This document shows, in pieces, positions 32,200-41,204 of a DNA stretch of 64,000 nucleotides. The stretch comes from Methylicorpusculum sp. (GTDB taxonomy: Bacteria > Pseudomonadota > Gammaproteobacteria > Methylococcales > Methylomonadaceae): NCBI RefSeq assembly GCF_030651835.1, contig NZ_JAUSBX010000125.1:46732-110731 (forward strand), read 5' to 3'. The translations under genes were made by a program, and so were the position numbers. Within the stretch, counting starts at the first letter, position 1. Each line of letters opens with the position of its first letter. Under the pieces are notes generated by a model, which was given only the letters and a program-made list of their open reading frames with translations, made no database searches and had not been told where the DNA came from.

Positions 32200-32775
32200 T
32201 TACAAGTTCTCCAGCTGTTTGACGGCATCATGCCGGAAACAATCAACGGTATGGTCGTTGACCATACCCACGGCCTGCATGAAGGCATAACAAATCGTTG
32301 TGCCTACAAACTTAAATCCCTGTTTTTTCAAAGTCTTGCTCATTACGTCTGAAACAGGGGTATGAGCCGGAACTTCAGCGGCATTCTGCCATTGATTTTG
32401 TTGCGTTTCTCCGCTGGTAAAATGCCAGATAAAGCGATCAAAACTCCCGTATTTTGCTTGGACTTCTAAAAAAGCTTGAGCATTAGTGATGGCGGAATTT
32501 ATTTTGAGCCGATTTCGAATAATTGCCGGGTTGGCGAGCAGAGCGGCAACTTTATCGGTGTTGTAGGCGGCAATCTGTTCTGCGTCAAACTGATCAAACG
32601 CGGCTCGATAGCCGTCGCGCTTTTTCAAAATGGTTGACCAACTAAGACCTGCTTGTGCGCCCTCTAAAATTAAAAATTCAAATAAAATACGATCATCGTG
32701 AACAGGGACTCCCCATTCATGGTCGTGGTAATGCATTTCCAATTCGGACGCACACGCCCAGCTGCATCTGTTCAT
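32200..32775 (-). CDS. tag: DNA-3-methyladenine glycosylase I
   Basis: A 191-residue enzyme removing 3-methyladenine from DNA. CSWACASELEMHYHDHEWGVP gives the N-terminal Cys and His zinc ligands, LEGAQAGLSW has the catalytic-site Glu, and the C-terminal NDHTVDCFRH gives the remaining His and Cys ligands. The ATG at 32775 is chosen; a TTG lies just upstream. It converges on rpoH. Confidence 0.96.
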   Translation of the reverse strand: MNRCSWACASELEMHYHDHEWGVPVHDDRILFEFLILEGAQAGLSWSTILKKRDGYRAAFDQFDAEQIAAYNTDKVAALLANPAIIRNRLKINSAITNAQAFLEVQAKYGSFDRFIWHFTSGETQQNQWQNAAEVPAHTPVSDVMSKTLKKQGFKFVGTTICYAFMQAVGMVNDHTVDCFRHDAVKQLENL

Positions 32776-32805
32776 CAAGAATGGCTCTAACTGATGAATA
32801 GCGGA

Positions 32806-33195
32806 TTAAAGGGCATACGCAAGGATGGCGATGCCAACCCAGACAAACCCAATAGTCGTGATTGCAAAACTCAGTGCGGTGTAAACTTTCCAGACCGGTT
32901 TTTCCCAAAAGTGGGTATCAAAGGCAGCAATCACAAATACCCCCGGGTTAGTCATCCCGCCAATCACGACACACCAGCACGCTAAAATAGGTAGAGGTAT
33001 TTTGATCGCATAAAATGCCAGACAAAACAATGCCATTAAAACAAAGTCCACATGAGCCCTGATCAAGGTTTTGTAATCTTTTAAAAAAACGCCATCAATG
33101 CCTTGGATTGGAAACCATTTGGCAAAGGTCATCAGCCAAGCCGATGCCAAAACTGCAAACATCATGATAACCGCCCCAATTAATAATATTTCCAT
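32806..33195 (-). CDS. Four-helix membrane protein of unknown function
   Basis: A 129-residue protein with four predicted membrane helices. A RAHVD segment near residue 47 and GGMTNPG near residue 80 are reminiscent of small isomerase/mutase-type membrane proteins, but the resemblance is too weak to name a function. It ends 30 bases upstream of tag on the same strand, so the two may be co-transcribed. Confidence 0.6.
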   Translation of the reverse strand: MEILLIGAVIMMFAVLASAWLMTFAKWFPIQGIDGVFLKDYKTLIRAHVDFVLMALFCLAFYAIKIPLPILACWCVVIGGMTNPGVFVIAAFDTHFWEKPVWKVYTALSFAITTIGFVWVGIAILAYAL

Positions 33196-33287
33196 TGTTC
33201 TTTTCTCACAAAATGAATTATTCGGGCATTATAAATTCGTAGGGGGTCTGTAGTCTGTTAATTTTTTAAGCTGAACAGGACTCAACT

Positions 33288-33407
33288 ATGCTAGATATAC
33301 TGCAGTGTTTCAGCATTACTGACTTGCGCAGACATTGGAATCACATTCACTTTTTGTTAGAGGAAGATTTTAACGAGTTGAATAGTGAGAATGTCGCTAA
33401 TGAGTAG
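33288..33407 (+). CDS. Short 39-residue frame, possible truncated CsbD-like protein
   Basis: ATG at 33288 to TAG at 33405-33407 gives a 39-residue frame beginning MLDILQCFSITDLRRHWNHI. The WNHIHFLLEEDFNEL part loosely resembles the CsbD stress-protein pattern (W..ik..lkekf..Lt..d). AGGA precedes the start. The stop codon lies in the first bases of a REP-like hairpin, so the gene may have been cut short by that element. Could be spurious. Confidence 0.3.
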   Translation: MLDILQCFSITDLRRHWNHIHFLLEEDFNELNSENVANE

Positions 33408-33484
33408 GATGGGCAAAGGAGGTACGACGTGCCCATCAATACCTACCGTTATTGATGGGCACGCTATCGCTTTGCCCATCCTAC
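33404..33484. repeat. REP-like long hairpin
   Basis: GTAGGATGGGCAAAG (33404-33418) is inverted exactly at 33470-33484, and GTGCCCATCAATA pairs with TATTGATGGGCAC inside. The result is a roughly 80-base foldback. Similar TAGGATGGGCAAA...TTTGCCCATCCTA units are common extragenic repeats in gammaproteobacteria. Confidence 0.85.
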
Positions 33485-33548
33485 GCTATGGAGCCCATCG
33501 CGCATTTTCTTGACGGAGATTGATCTTCAGGCACGGATCATCTTTGTT

Positions 33549-34487
33549 TCAGGCTGCTTGCTGTTGTATTTCGTCCGCGAAAATACTTTGACTGACGTTG
33601 TCAATCAAGTCTGCAAATACTTGATTGTCCTCGCTGGCTTCCACTTCGTCGGCATTGTCATTTAATAACAGGCCGATTTCTGCAAACAAGTCTTTAAAAG
33701 TCTGTTGAGGCTCAGACATCGCTTGCAGGCTAAGCTGAGCGTCGGACAACATGGTTTTTATCTTATCCAGAAAATCACTCGCTTGAGTCAATAAATCAGT
33801 ATTGATGGATTTTTCCGGCATCAGCGTTTGCTGATAAGCGGCCACGGCCTGAACTGATTTTTGCCGATTCAGATCCATTGAAAACCCGGCAATTTGCTGA
33901 TTGTCAAAGCCAAGTTTCATCGCGTGTTTCATGGCGGCCTTATCGTTGCCGTTAAAAAAGGCATGACTGACTTTGTGCATTTTGTTCATCAAATCTTCTA
34001 ATGATTTTTGTTCGTTTTCATTTAACTCGCCTTCAATACTGATGTTGAAATTACTGCTAAACGAATAACTTTCCTGGTATCCGCTTATGCTTGTATCTTT
34101 ATTAGACATATTGAAAGCGCTGCGGCTACCGGATTCTGCCTGACTAAAGTTGATGGTGACAATATCGCCTTCCTGCGTTTCTATCTGTATCTGAGCGGAA
34201 CGGCTGGATTGCATGGCAATGCCCTGAAATGACATATCAGTCGCGGCTCTTCTTGGACCGGATTCCAGTTGATTGCTTCCTTTCAAGGTTGATGGGTAGG
34301 TTTTTTCAATATTGGCAGTCAACTGATTTAATATCAGTTCGCTGCCTTTTAGTGGCTTTTCTCTGATATTGGTTGGCTTCTGCTCAGTGTCAATTAGCCG
34401 TTCCCTGCCATGACGCGGCATATGTGAACGGCCGAATCCGTTCAAATCAAATTTTGGAAGGGATGAATTTAATGAAGGACTAAACAT
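33549..34487 (-). CDS. Hypothetical protein, possibly DUF5610-like
   Basis: A 312-residue soluble protein starting MFSPSLNSSLPKFDLNGFGR. The N-terminal third is polar and basic. A beta-like segment (IQIETQEGDIVTINFSQAES) follows, then an alpha-helical C-terminal half (about 165-312) rich in Gln and Met. No signal peptide. The middle resembles DUF5610-type proteins, but I am not sure. The ATG at 34487 (GGTG upstream) is preferred to an upstream frame extension. Likely monocistronic. Confidence 0.6.
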   Translation of the reverse strand: MFSPSLNSSLPKFDLNGFGRSHMPRHGRERLIDTEQKPTNIREKPLKGSELILNQLTANIEKTYPSTLKGSNQLESGPRRAATDMSFQGIAMQSSRSAQIQIETQEGDIVTINFSQAESGSRSAFNMSNKDTSISGYQESYSFSSNFNISIEGELNENEQKSLEDLMNKMHKVSHAFFNGNDKAAMKHAMKLGFDNQQIAGFSMDLNRQKSVQAVAAYQQTLMPEKSINTDLLTQASDFLDKIKTMLSDAQLSLQAMSEPQQTFKDLFAEIGLLLNDNADEVEASEDNQVFADLIDNVSQSIFADEIQQQAA

Positions 34488-34592
34488 GACGACACCATTG
34501 AAATAAATGCAACGTTGATTATGTGATCGGCATCTCATTAAAAAACTTTAATGAAAATTTAATTCATTTGCTTAAAAATCAGTCCAAAGAGC

Positions 34593-34725
34593 AGCAATTC
34601 TCAGTTTGATCTTTTCGGCGTCATTTTAGGCTGGGAAAAGCCTTTTGAGGAACGCCGTACAGCGTTCCTCAAAAGGCTTACGTCACCTCTTAAAACTACA
34701 TTAAAAGTTCAAACTGAGAATTGTT
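34593..34725. repeat. Dispersed inverted-repeat family, copy with 18-bp internal stem
   Basis: AGCAATTCTCAGTTTGA at the left is matched by TCAAACTGAGAATTG at the right. The interior contains a perfect 18-bp stem (34638-34655 with 34662-34679) around a 6-base loop. The left arm shares CTTTTCGGCGTCATTTTAGG with the reversed core of the other copies. Confidence 0.8.
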
Positions 34726-34834
34726 ACGTACGTCCTGAGTTTGGTTAAGGGTAAGCGGATTTAGGCTATGCAGAGTAATGACTGTCTATGCGCGTTGTGA
34801 ACCAGTCCTTAAAAGCGTATGCAGGCGATTATTT

Positions 34835-36433
34835 TCAGCGTTTAAACTGCTTGACGAGTTCATTAAGCCGGTCAGCCAATTTCACCAGATCGTTGCTGGC
34901 AGCATTGGTTAGTTCGGCATCTTTCTCGGTTTTTTCCGTCAGGCGTTTGATAGTGGCGACACTGCGACTCACATTTTGCGCAACCTGGCTTTGGTTGTCG
35001 GCAATGCCGGACATGTGGGCATTCAGTTCCCGGATCTGTGATACACGTTCTGCAATCAACGTTAATTCCTTATCGGCGGATTGGACTTGAGAGCGGCGTT
35101 GTTCGGCGCTTTGTTTGGCATTATCCATTACCGCTACCGCATCTTTTGCTTCCCGTTGTAATTGCGCGATGATTTTTTCGATTTCTTCGGTCGCTTTGTG
35201 CGAGCGGTTAGCTAAAGTTCTGACTTCGTCGGCTACTACAGCAAATCCTCGCCCTTGTTCGCCGGCGCGCGCCGCCTCGATTGCGGCATTGAGTGCCAAT
35301 AAGTTAGTTTGTTCGGCCAAACCTTTAATCACATCCAATACTGAGCCTACGCCTTTACTTTTTTCATCCAGGCGGCGAATCACATCCGATGCCAGTTCAA
35401 TTTCAGTCACCAGACCATAAATACCATCAATTGCATTTTTAGTGGTGGCGGCGCCATTGGCAGCCTGGCGATCGGCATTGATTGATGCTTGGGAAGCGCC
35501 TTCCGCACCCGAACGGACTTCGCGCACCGATGCTTCGAGTTGTGACAAGGCTTGTTGTACCGATTCGGTTTCATAATGCTGTTGTTTTGCCGCCAGGCTG
35601 GTTTGTTTGGCGACACCGGAAATCTTGGTCGTGGCTTGGCTTAGCAGCATGCTTGTTTTAGAAACCTGGTTAAGGCTGTTGGAAAAATTGGCCAGCATAG
35701 AATTGAACGATGTGCTGAGTTGGCCGATTTCGTCATCAGAATGTATCGCCAGTCGTCTTTGCAGGTCCGATTCTTGGCTGATCTGGTTCATGGTATTGCG
35801 TATTTCGCCTAGCGGGTTAACAACAATTTTTCTCATCATCAGCGTGATCAGTATCATTCCGGCAACGAATAGACCGGCTGCAATGGTACTGGCGATGATC
35901 AAATCCTGATTGATTTTGGCATGCAGATTAGTCAGTGAATACGAAATCCGGACCGCACCCAGCACGGTGCCTTCCTGAACCGCATGGCACGTCAGGCAGT
36001 TTGTGCCTTTGAAGTTGCTGCTGGCGATAACCGGTTCGAGAATAGTAATGAAATCGCTATTGGTGAGTTCGGTGATCACTTCGCCCGCCAGTGCTCTATG
36101 ATCCAGATCATCGACAGGCAGTTGTTCTGGTGAACCGGAACCGAAGGAGTCGATGATGCTTTTGCCTCGAATCAAACGTATTTCGGTGATGTCTTCGTGT
36201 GATTGGATTTTTTCGCGCAGAAACCGGCTTTGAGCCATGGATCCTGATAGCATCATGGCATTGAGACCGTCGAAATAGCTGTTGGCAGAATCTCGGGCTT
36301 TTTCGGTAGCTAGGCTTTGGACCATCTGCTTTTGCCGGTCAGTCATGAAGAGAAGGCTGACCGACATCAGGAGCAGGACAACACTGGCGAGACTCAACAG
36401 AATTTTGGTTTGGATGGAACGGGTGTTTTCCAT
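34835..36433 (-). CDS. Methyl-accepting chemotaxis protein with periplasmic haem-c motif
   Basis: A 532-residue receptor. Membrane helices lie at about 10-29 and 178-200; the periplasmic domain is between them; a HAMP domain follows (about 200-255); the signalling hairpin tip [20 protein letters not shown] lies near residue 370. Within the periplasmic domain CLTCH (146-150) is a CxxCH haem-c attachment motif. Haem-c receptors in Geobacter sense redox or gaseous ligands. The rest of the sensor domain resembles the DUF3365/Tll0287-like fold, where a single haem binds. No che genes nearby. Confidence 0.92.
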   Translation of the reverse strand: MENTRSIQTKILLSLASVVLLLMSVSLLFMTDRQKQMVQSLATEKARDSANSYFDGLNAMMLSGSMAQSRFLREKIQSHEDITEIRLIRGKSIIDSFGSGSPEQLPVDDLDHRALAGEVITELTNSDFITILEPVIASSNFKGTNCLTCHAVQEGTVLGAVRISYSLTNLHAKINQDLIIASTIAAGLFVAGMILITLMMRKIVVNPLGEIRNTMNQISQESDLQRRLAIHSDDEIGQLSTSFNSMLANFSNSLNQVSKTSMLLSQATTKISGVAKQTSLAAKQQHYETESVQQALSQLEASVREVRSGAEGASQASINADRQAANGAATTKNAIDGIYGLVTEIELASDVIRRLDEKSKGVGSVLDVIKGLAEQTNLLALNAAIEAARAGEQGRGFAVVADEVRTLANRSHKATEEIEKIIAQLQREAKDAVAVMDNAKQSAEQRRSQVQSADKELTLIAERVSQIRELNAHMSGIADNQSQVAQNVSRSVATIKRLTEKTEKDAELTNAASNDLVKLADRLNELVKQFKR

Positions 36434-36716
36434 TTAGGCTCACTTTAAATGCGAAGGGTATATGCGAATGAGCTCATAGCCGCCAGTGAGAGTCAAGTCA
36501 CCTTCGCCAAAGCGAACATTAAGTTTGACTTAAGAATAATACATATTGGTTTAAGTGCTTATTCTTTCACTTAACCCGCATGATTGAGGTAATAAATGAT
36601 AGGGCAGGAGGTCGCTGTGAAGCTCTGCAAGCCGGATGGATGTGCCTTGCGCAAAATCCATCCAGCAGAATTTTAAGTCGCCAAAGAAAGGTTTGAATGG
36701 CTAAAAACGATGATTC

Positions 36717-38288
36717 TTAACCTTTCTTTTCCAAATGTCGCATCTCTACCGGCGAAACTCTCCCTTTTGAGGAAACCTTGTCATACACTTCATCGAAAGC
36801 TTGCCGGCAATAAGGCAATCGCCCCCGCAACAGGTCATAGCCGGTATGATCGAACATCATCCTGAAATCCTCACGGCTCATCGTGGTTCGCGCATATAAA
36901 GCTTGATAACCCTGATGGTCGATGACGAATTTTTCAAGTAACGGCAGTGCTGTGGCGTTATCAAACCCCTGTTTGCTGGGCGTACCGTAGGCGCCGATAT
37001 CTACGTAGAGCTCTTCTTTGGCCCCTTCGGCGGTTCTGAACGGATGGACAAAACCAGGTTGTCCCCCATTATCTTTGATCGCCATCGGTGAAAGCCATAG
37101 AGGATATAACAGGAAGTGCTCGTCGAAATAGTCAATGGACTGTTTGAGATACCGGATCGGCATCAGCATATCCTGAACCACATGATGTTTTTCCCTGAGC
37201 CGCCGGGTGGTTTGTGTTTCTGTGTATTTCAATAATTCGATACGAGGAGGCAAGGCCCAGCCCAGCAATGCCCTGAATAAGGGATAATTTCCGAACGAAA
37301 TGATTTCTTCCATGGCCCAGAAATAGCCACGGGTATGGCGATGAAAATAATCACGCACCGGTAAATATTCAACACCTTCGATTTTTTGCTCCAGATAAGT
37401 TTGGACATGCTTGTAAAACCAGGGTTTATACCATCGGCCTATAGCGTTTAGAGATCCATCCGCAGCGACGGCATCGGCAAATGTGCCGGTCATGATCACC
37501 GCCTTATCGCGGCTATAAACCAAACCTTCCACAAAATCATTGTTGTCGGTATCGCGGCAGGCTTGTTCGAAAACGCTGACCATCGCATCAAGGTTATAAA
37601 CCGGCTGATAGTGAATCCGGATATATTTTTTGACCGGAATGATTTTCAACTCGGCGGCCACCAGAAAGCCCAAAGTGCCATGACTCCATGGAATCTGATA
37701 AAAAAGTTCGGCATTTTCCGAAGGACTGCATTTGACCAATTTCCCTTCTGCGGTGACGATTTCGAAGGATTCACAAATATGCTGAAATAACCCGTATTTA
37801 TGGCTGCTGGTTTCCACGCCGAAGCCCATAATCAAACCGCCTACTGTCAAGCTATCCAGTTCCGGCACAACAGGGAGCGTCCAGCCTTTTGATATCAAGC
37901 TGCGCGAAATCTGGCCCATGGTCGCCAGCGGTTCCACTCTCAAAATTCGGCGTTGTTCGTCGATAGCAAGGATATCGTACATTCCAATATCGATTTTCCG
38001 GTGCGTAAGCTTGTATTTAGGCACCAGCTCGCTCATGGTTTTCCAGCCCGACCTTGCCGTGCATAGTTTTTGTTCTGCTCCCCGGTTTTTCCAGTCCTCG
38101 ATTTGCCGGATAACGGCCTCGACTCTGGCGTCATGTTTGGCGGGGGCGCTGTTGAGGCGAAAAGAAATCCAGTTAAGAACGCTAATGTAGGCGCTATAGA
38201 CGGCTGAAATGGGCAACAGGAAAATAGTGGCGAATATGCCCCGATAGTGAGTCAGTATGTGCTCGAATAGCAGCTCGATTTTTGGCAT
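36717..38288 (-). CDS. Delta24-sterol reductase (DHCR24)-like FAD oxidoreductase
   Basis: A 523-residue protein with a membrane-spanning N-terminus (about 16-40) and an FAD_binding_4 domain. It follows vertebrate DHCR24 closely over its whole length: RVEPLATMGQISR, GWTLPVVPELDSLTVGGLIM, SSHKYGLFQHICESFEIV, PWSHGTLGFLVAAELKIIP, and YDKV near the end. DHCR24 reduces the C24-25 double bond of sterol side chains with NADPH. No other sterol gene lies in the window, so the substrate could differ. A few gammaproteobacterial methanotrophs do make sterols. Flanked by repeat-rich spacers. Confidence 0.85.
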   Translation of the reverse strand: MPKIELLFEHILTHYRGIFATIFLLPISAVYSAYISVLNWISFRLNSAPAKHDARVEAVIRQIEDWKNRGAEQKLCTARSGWKTMSELVPKYKLTHRKIDIGMYDILAIDEQRRILRVEPLATMGQISRSLISKGWTLPVVPELDSLTVGGLIMGFGVETSSHKYGLFQHICESFEIVTAEGKLVKCSPSENAELFYQIPWSHGTLGFLVAAELKIIPVKKYIRIHYQPVYNLDAMVSVFEQACRDTDNNDFVEGLVYSRDKAVIMTGTFADAVAADGSLNAIGRWYKPWFYKHVQTYLEQKIEGVEYLPVRDYFHRHTRGYFWAMEEIISFGNYPLFRALLGWALPPRIELLKYTETQTTRRLREKHHVVQDMLMPIRYLKQSIDYFDEHFLLYPLWLSPMAIKDNGGQPGFVHPFRTAEGAKEELYVDIGAYGTPSKQGFDNATALPLLEKFVIDHQGYQALYARTTMSREDFRMMFDHTGYDLLRGRLPYCRQAFDEVYDKVSSKGRVSPVEMRHLEKKG

Positions 38289-38597
38289 TGGAATGGTCCT
38301 AATGTAGAAACTTGAATTTTATAACCCCCTCAACTGACGAGTTTTTAGCTTTTCTTCAGTGGTCGCAAAAAGCCGCATAGCAAGCTATGTGTTTATTTAT
38401 TCACCTTGAAGAAGGGCACAATCCTGTGCCAGAAAATAAGTCATTTGATCCAGTTTCTTAATAAACACCCGTTAAAAAAAGGTGGGTTTGAATGGGAGAC
38501 TAAGCGTCCGGAGTCGCATTGATTGAAAGATGCGCGTTAAAAAAGGCAGCATTTTAATGGAACGTTTGAATCCGGTTCAAGGTGACATTTAAAAACC
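38289..38597. other. 309-base spacer upstream of the DHCR24-like gene
   Basis: AT-rich, no convincing coding frame. Expected to hold the promoter of the reductase gene. It ends at a dispersed inverted-repeat copy. Confidence 0.35.
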
Positions 38598-38737
38598 AGC
38601 AATTCCCAGGTTGATATTTTTAGCGCGTTTTGATCTGAGAAAAGCCATTCGAGAAACGTCGAAACCCCTTCCATGGAGCTTGCCGACATCTTCAAAAGCT
38701 TTCCCGGCCCATGTTTTCCTTCACATTGAGAGTTGCT
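38598..38737. repeat. Dispersed inverted-repeat family copy
   Basis: Left end AGCAATTCCCAGGTTGA; right end TCACATTGAGAGTTGCT, its imperfect inverse. The interior has CCTTCCATGG and GCCGACATC, the reverse of the CCATGGAAGG and GATGCCGGC found in the 54304 copy, so this copy is inverted relative to that one. Confidence 0.75.
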
Positions 38738-38756
38738 ATTCAAAAAAAGTGCCACA

Positions 38757-39254
38757 TCACTTTTCCAAACAACGATTAAACGCATATTTAAAGTGAAATA
38801 GGGTCATCGCTATTGGAAATATCAGAAAGTGTTCGATCATAAACAGGCTGCCAATCGAAAGTGCCATGATTGCCAGCGTTACCAATAGGTTATAGTGTTG
38901 CGCTTTATGCATGATGCTCAGTGTTTGCTCGTCAATCGCCTGCCGTTGATTGATAAACACTAAAAATACAAAAGCAGACATTAGCGCCAGATAAAATGGA
39001 AATAAATAAAACATGGGTACATCGTGTTGAAATTCTGAATGCCAGTCGGCAAACCAGACCAAAACAGTGGCGCTGGCAAAACCATCATGCCAGTCAATTT
39101 GCGGGATTTTATTAATGAGTAGACCCAAGCCGGATAAGGCCATTAAGCTAGCGCCGATATAAATCGTTTCCGGCAGTATCAGATAGCCAACCAGAGGATT
39201 CTCATTAACGGTGAGATAGCCCAGGGACAAGCAAAGCAATATAAAAATTGGCAT
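38757..39254 (-). CDS. Hypothetical multi-pass membrane protein
   Basis: A 165-residue protein starting MPIFILLCLSLGYLTVNENP with about five hydrophobic helices. An ADWHSEFQHDVPMFYLFPF segment lies between helices two and three. I do not recognise a family. Its stop codon is 20 bases from the neighbouring repeat. Located next to the DnaA-box cluster. Confidence 0.55.
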   Translation of the reverse strand: MPIFILLCLSLGYLTVNENPLVGYLILPETIYIGASLMALSGLGLLINKIPQIDWHDGFASATVLVWFADWHSEFQHDVPMFYLFPFYLALMSAFVFLVFINQRQAIDEQTLSIMHKAQHYNLLVTLAIMALSIGSLFMIEHFLIFPIAMTLFHFKYAFNRCLEK

Positions 39255-39768
39255 AAGCGTTGACGTATGTTTGATTTGAAAAAAAGTCGGAGTCGATTAG
39301 TGCGTTCAACTGCATTATGACAGCCTATTCACTTACTTTGAAAAGTCCAGACTAAAAAACAGGTTGACGATTCTGAATTTTAGAATGTTCTTATGCACAG
39401 AATGATCAATGGATTGAAATTTAATGATTGCATGGAAGTCTGTCTGTATTAAAAAGTCAATGACAATTTGTAACTTATTGAAATTAAATGGTAAATTGTT
39501 ATTGTATAAAAAGTCGACAAGTTAACTCATGGCCTTTATAAATGGGGTTCTGAAGGAGTTAATCTGAGTTTATACACAGAGTTATCCACAGGAATTGTGG
39601 AAAAAGCGCCAGGTGTTTGATTGTAAAAACGGCATCCGTATGTCAAGCGTTATTGTCGAAATTTTATTGAAATATTGTCGGGTTTTAATCGCCTCGTTAT
39701 GCAACCAAAATGACCGCCAAATTCATCAGCATGTCTGTTGTGATTACAGATATTTTTGACTGATGGTT
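39255..39768. promoter_or_regulatory. AT-rich gap with three consensus DnaA boxes
   Basis: TTATGCACA (39391-39399), TTATACACA (39570-39578) and TTATCCACA (39582-39590) all match TTATNCACA exactly, on the same strand. The last two are 12 bases apart start to start. An AT-rich stretch (about 39440-39530) separates the first box from the pair. No coding frame is apparent. Could be a DnaA-controlled promoter, a DnaA-titrating site, or a replication-related locus. Confidence 0.65.
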
Positions 39769-40527
39769 CTACTTAATCCGGTCTATATCCAGCTTTGTCA
39801 GCCATTGCTTAATTTGATCGCAGAGCCAGCCAGGATCGTCCAGAGGCAAATCATGTCCGGCTGTTGGATGAACAATAATATCGCTGTGTAAGGCACTGGC
39901 CAGAGCGGTGTTACAGCTGAAATCGACCAGCTGGTCTGTTTGGGACGCAGCGATTAACACCGGTTGAACGGTGGGTTGGGTCCATCTGAAAGAGGCTGCA
40001 GATTTAAGTTGGCGCAGCGTATTGACTTGAGAAACCGGGTGTTCTTCTTGCCATGCCTGCCATTGCTTCAATAATTCAGCGTCTTGCTGATGATGACGGG
40101 AGGTCAAGTTCAGATACAGTTGTTCTCGCTGCTTAATGTCCAGACGGACCGGTTTAAACAGTGCCGGATAGGTCTGCCAGCGTAAGCGTTGATAAAACGG
40201 TGATAAGGGACTGGCGCTGGCATTGATTAATATTCCACTGGCAATATCTTCCGGAAATCGGATCATCCAATCCAATGTGATCATGCCGCCCATGGAAAGC
40301 CCGATAATGTCCATAGGTCCGGTGATGGTCAGTTGGCTACGCAGTGATTGAGTCATGGCCTCTATGCTCAAAGGGCTGGTTTGTTGCCATAACGGGCCAT
40401 TGCCGGGAATATCGGGGGTTAGAATAGGTCGGCCTGGAAATGATTTGGCCAGGTATTCGGTGAAATCACCCCAGTATCGGCTCTCCCTGGCTAATCCTCT
40501 CAACAATAGAAAAGGTCTGTTTGTCAT
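39769..40527 (-). CDS. Alpha/beta-hydrolase
   Basis: A 252-residue hydrolase starting MTNRPFLLLRGLARESRYWG. The nucleophile elbow is GLSMGG (Ser near residue 98); an acid is expected after QTDQLVDFSC and the His is in TAGHDLPLDDPGW near the C-terminus. The substrate is not identifiable. The oxyanion-type LRGLARESRYWG differs from the usual HG motif. Divergent from the carbinolamine dehydratase gene. Confidence 0.85.
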   Translation of the reverse strand: MTNRPFLLLRGLARESRYWGDFTEYLAKSFPGRPILTPDIPGNGPLWQQTSPLSIEAMTQSLRSQLTITGPMDIIGLSMGGMITLDWMIRFPEDIASGILINASASPLSPFYQRLRWQTYPALFKPVRLDIKQREQLYLNLTSRHHQQDAELLKQWQAWQEEHPVSQVNTLRQLKSAASFRWTQPTVQPVLIAASQTDQLVDFSCNTALASALHSDIIVHPTAGHDLPLDDPGWLCDQIKQWLTKLDIDRIK

Positions 40528-40760
40528 ATTTTGTGCTCCATGTTAGGGAGGGCGGGGCATGTATAACTTTAGGATGAAAATTGCCCATTAAAGTGAAAAC
40601 TTGCAAGGCTTTTTTTTAAAAGCAGGCATCAGATTGAAATAATGGGTTAAAACCGACAGGCAATAATAATGATCAGCAGTAAAGTACTTTCCCGTTTGAG
40701 TAAAAGCTGATAGCTTTACAGGCCTATTGATTTTCTATTCACTTGGTTTAGGAGCTTACG

Positions 40761-41147
40761 ATGAGTTGGAGAGAACGCAAACATGAAGAAGTTTATTCAG
40801 ATCAAGAGGTACAAAAACGCATAGAGGATGAATTGCCGCACTGGTATCTGGAAAATGGCTGGATTCGCCGTAAATATAAAACCAGTGGCTGGAAATCAAC
40901 GCTGATGGTAGTCAATACGGTTGGACATCTGGCAGAAGCGGCGTTTCATCATCCGGATTTGACCGTGTCTTATGCTTTTGTGATTGTAAAGCTCATGAAT
41001 CATGCGGCAAAGGGCATTACCAATAAGGATTTTGAATTGGCGAGAAAAATTGAAGACGTGATTATGTGGCAACCGGGAAAAGAGGAGGTTTCGAGTCTTG
41101 AGGGAACGCCTGATGATCCTCGCTTTAAGTACTTAAAATACGATTAA
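40761..41147 (+). CDS. Pterin-4a-carbinolamine dehydratase
   Basis: A 128-residue PCD/DCoH-fold protein. EAAFHHPDLTVSYAFVIVKL carries the catalytic His-His-Pro-Asp segment, followed by HAAKGITNKDFELA. It dehydrates 4a-hydroxytetrahydropterin. No aromatic amino-acid hydroxylase is nearby, so it may serve another pterin process. It is longer at both ends than minimal PCDs (~100 residues). Confidence 0.88.
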   Translation: MSWRERKHEEVYSDQEVQKRIEDELPHWYLENGWIRRKYKTSGWKSTLMVVNTVGHLAEAAFHHPDLTVSYAFVIVKLMNHAAKGITNKDFELARKIEDVIMWQPGKEEVSSLEGTPDDPRFKYLKYD

Positions 41148-41204
41148 TTAAAACGGTAATCACCCTGCATAACCCGTTGAGTATTGATACCAAGAAATTT
41201 CACT

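Noticed and set aside
39255..39768. Chromosomal replication origin
   Set aside because: Three DnaA boxes fit, but neither dnaA/dnaN nor gidA/rpmH is near and gene direction on both far flanks is the same. Kept only as a DnaA-box cluster.
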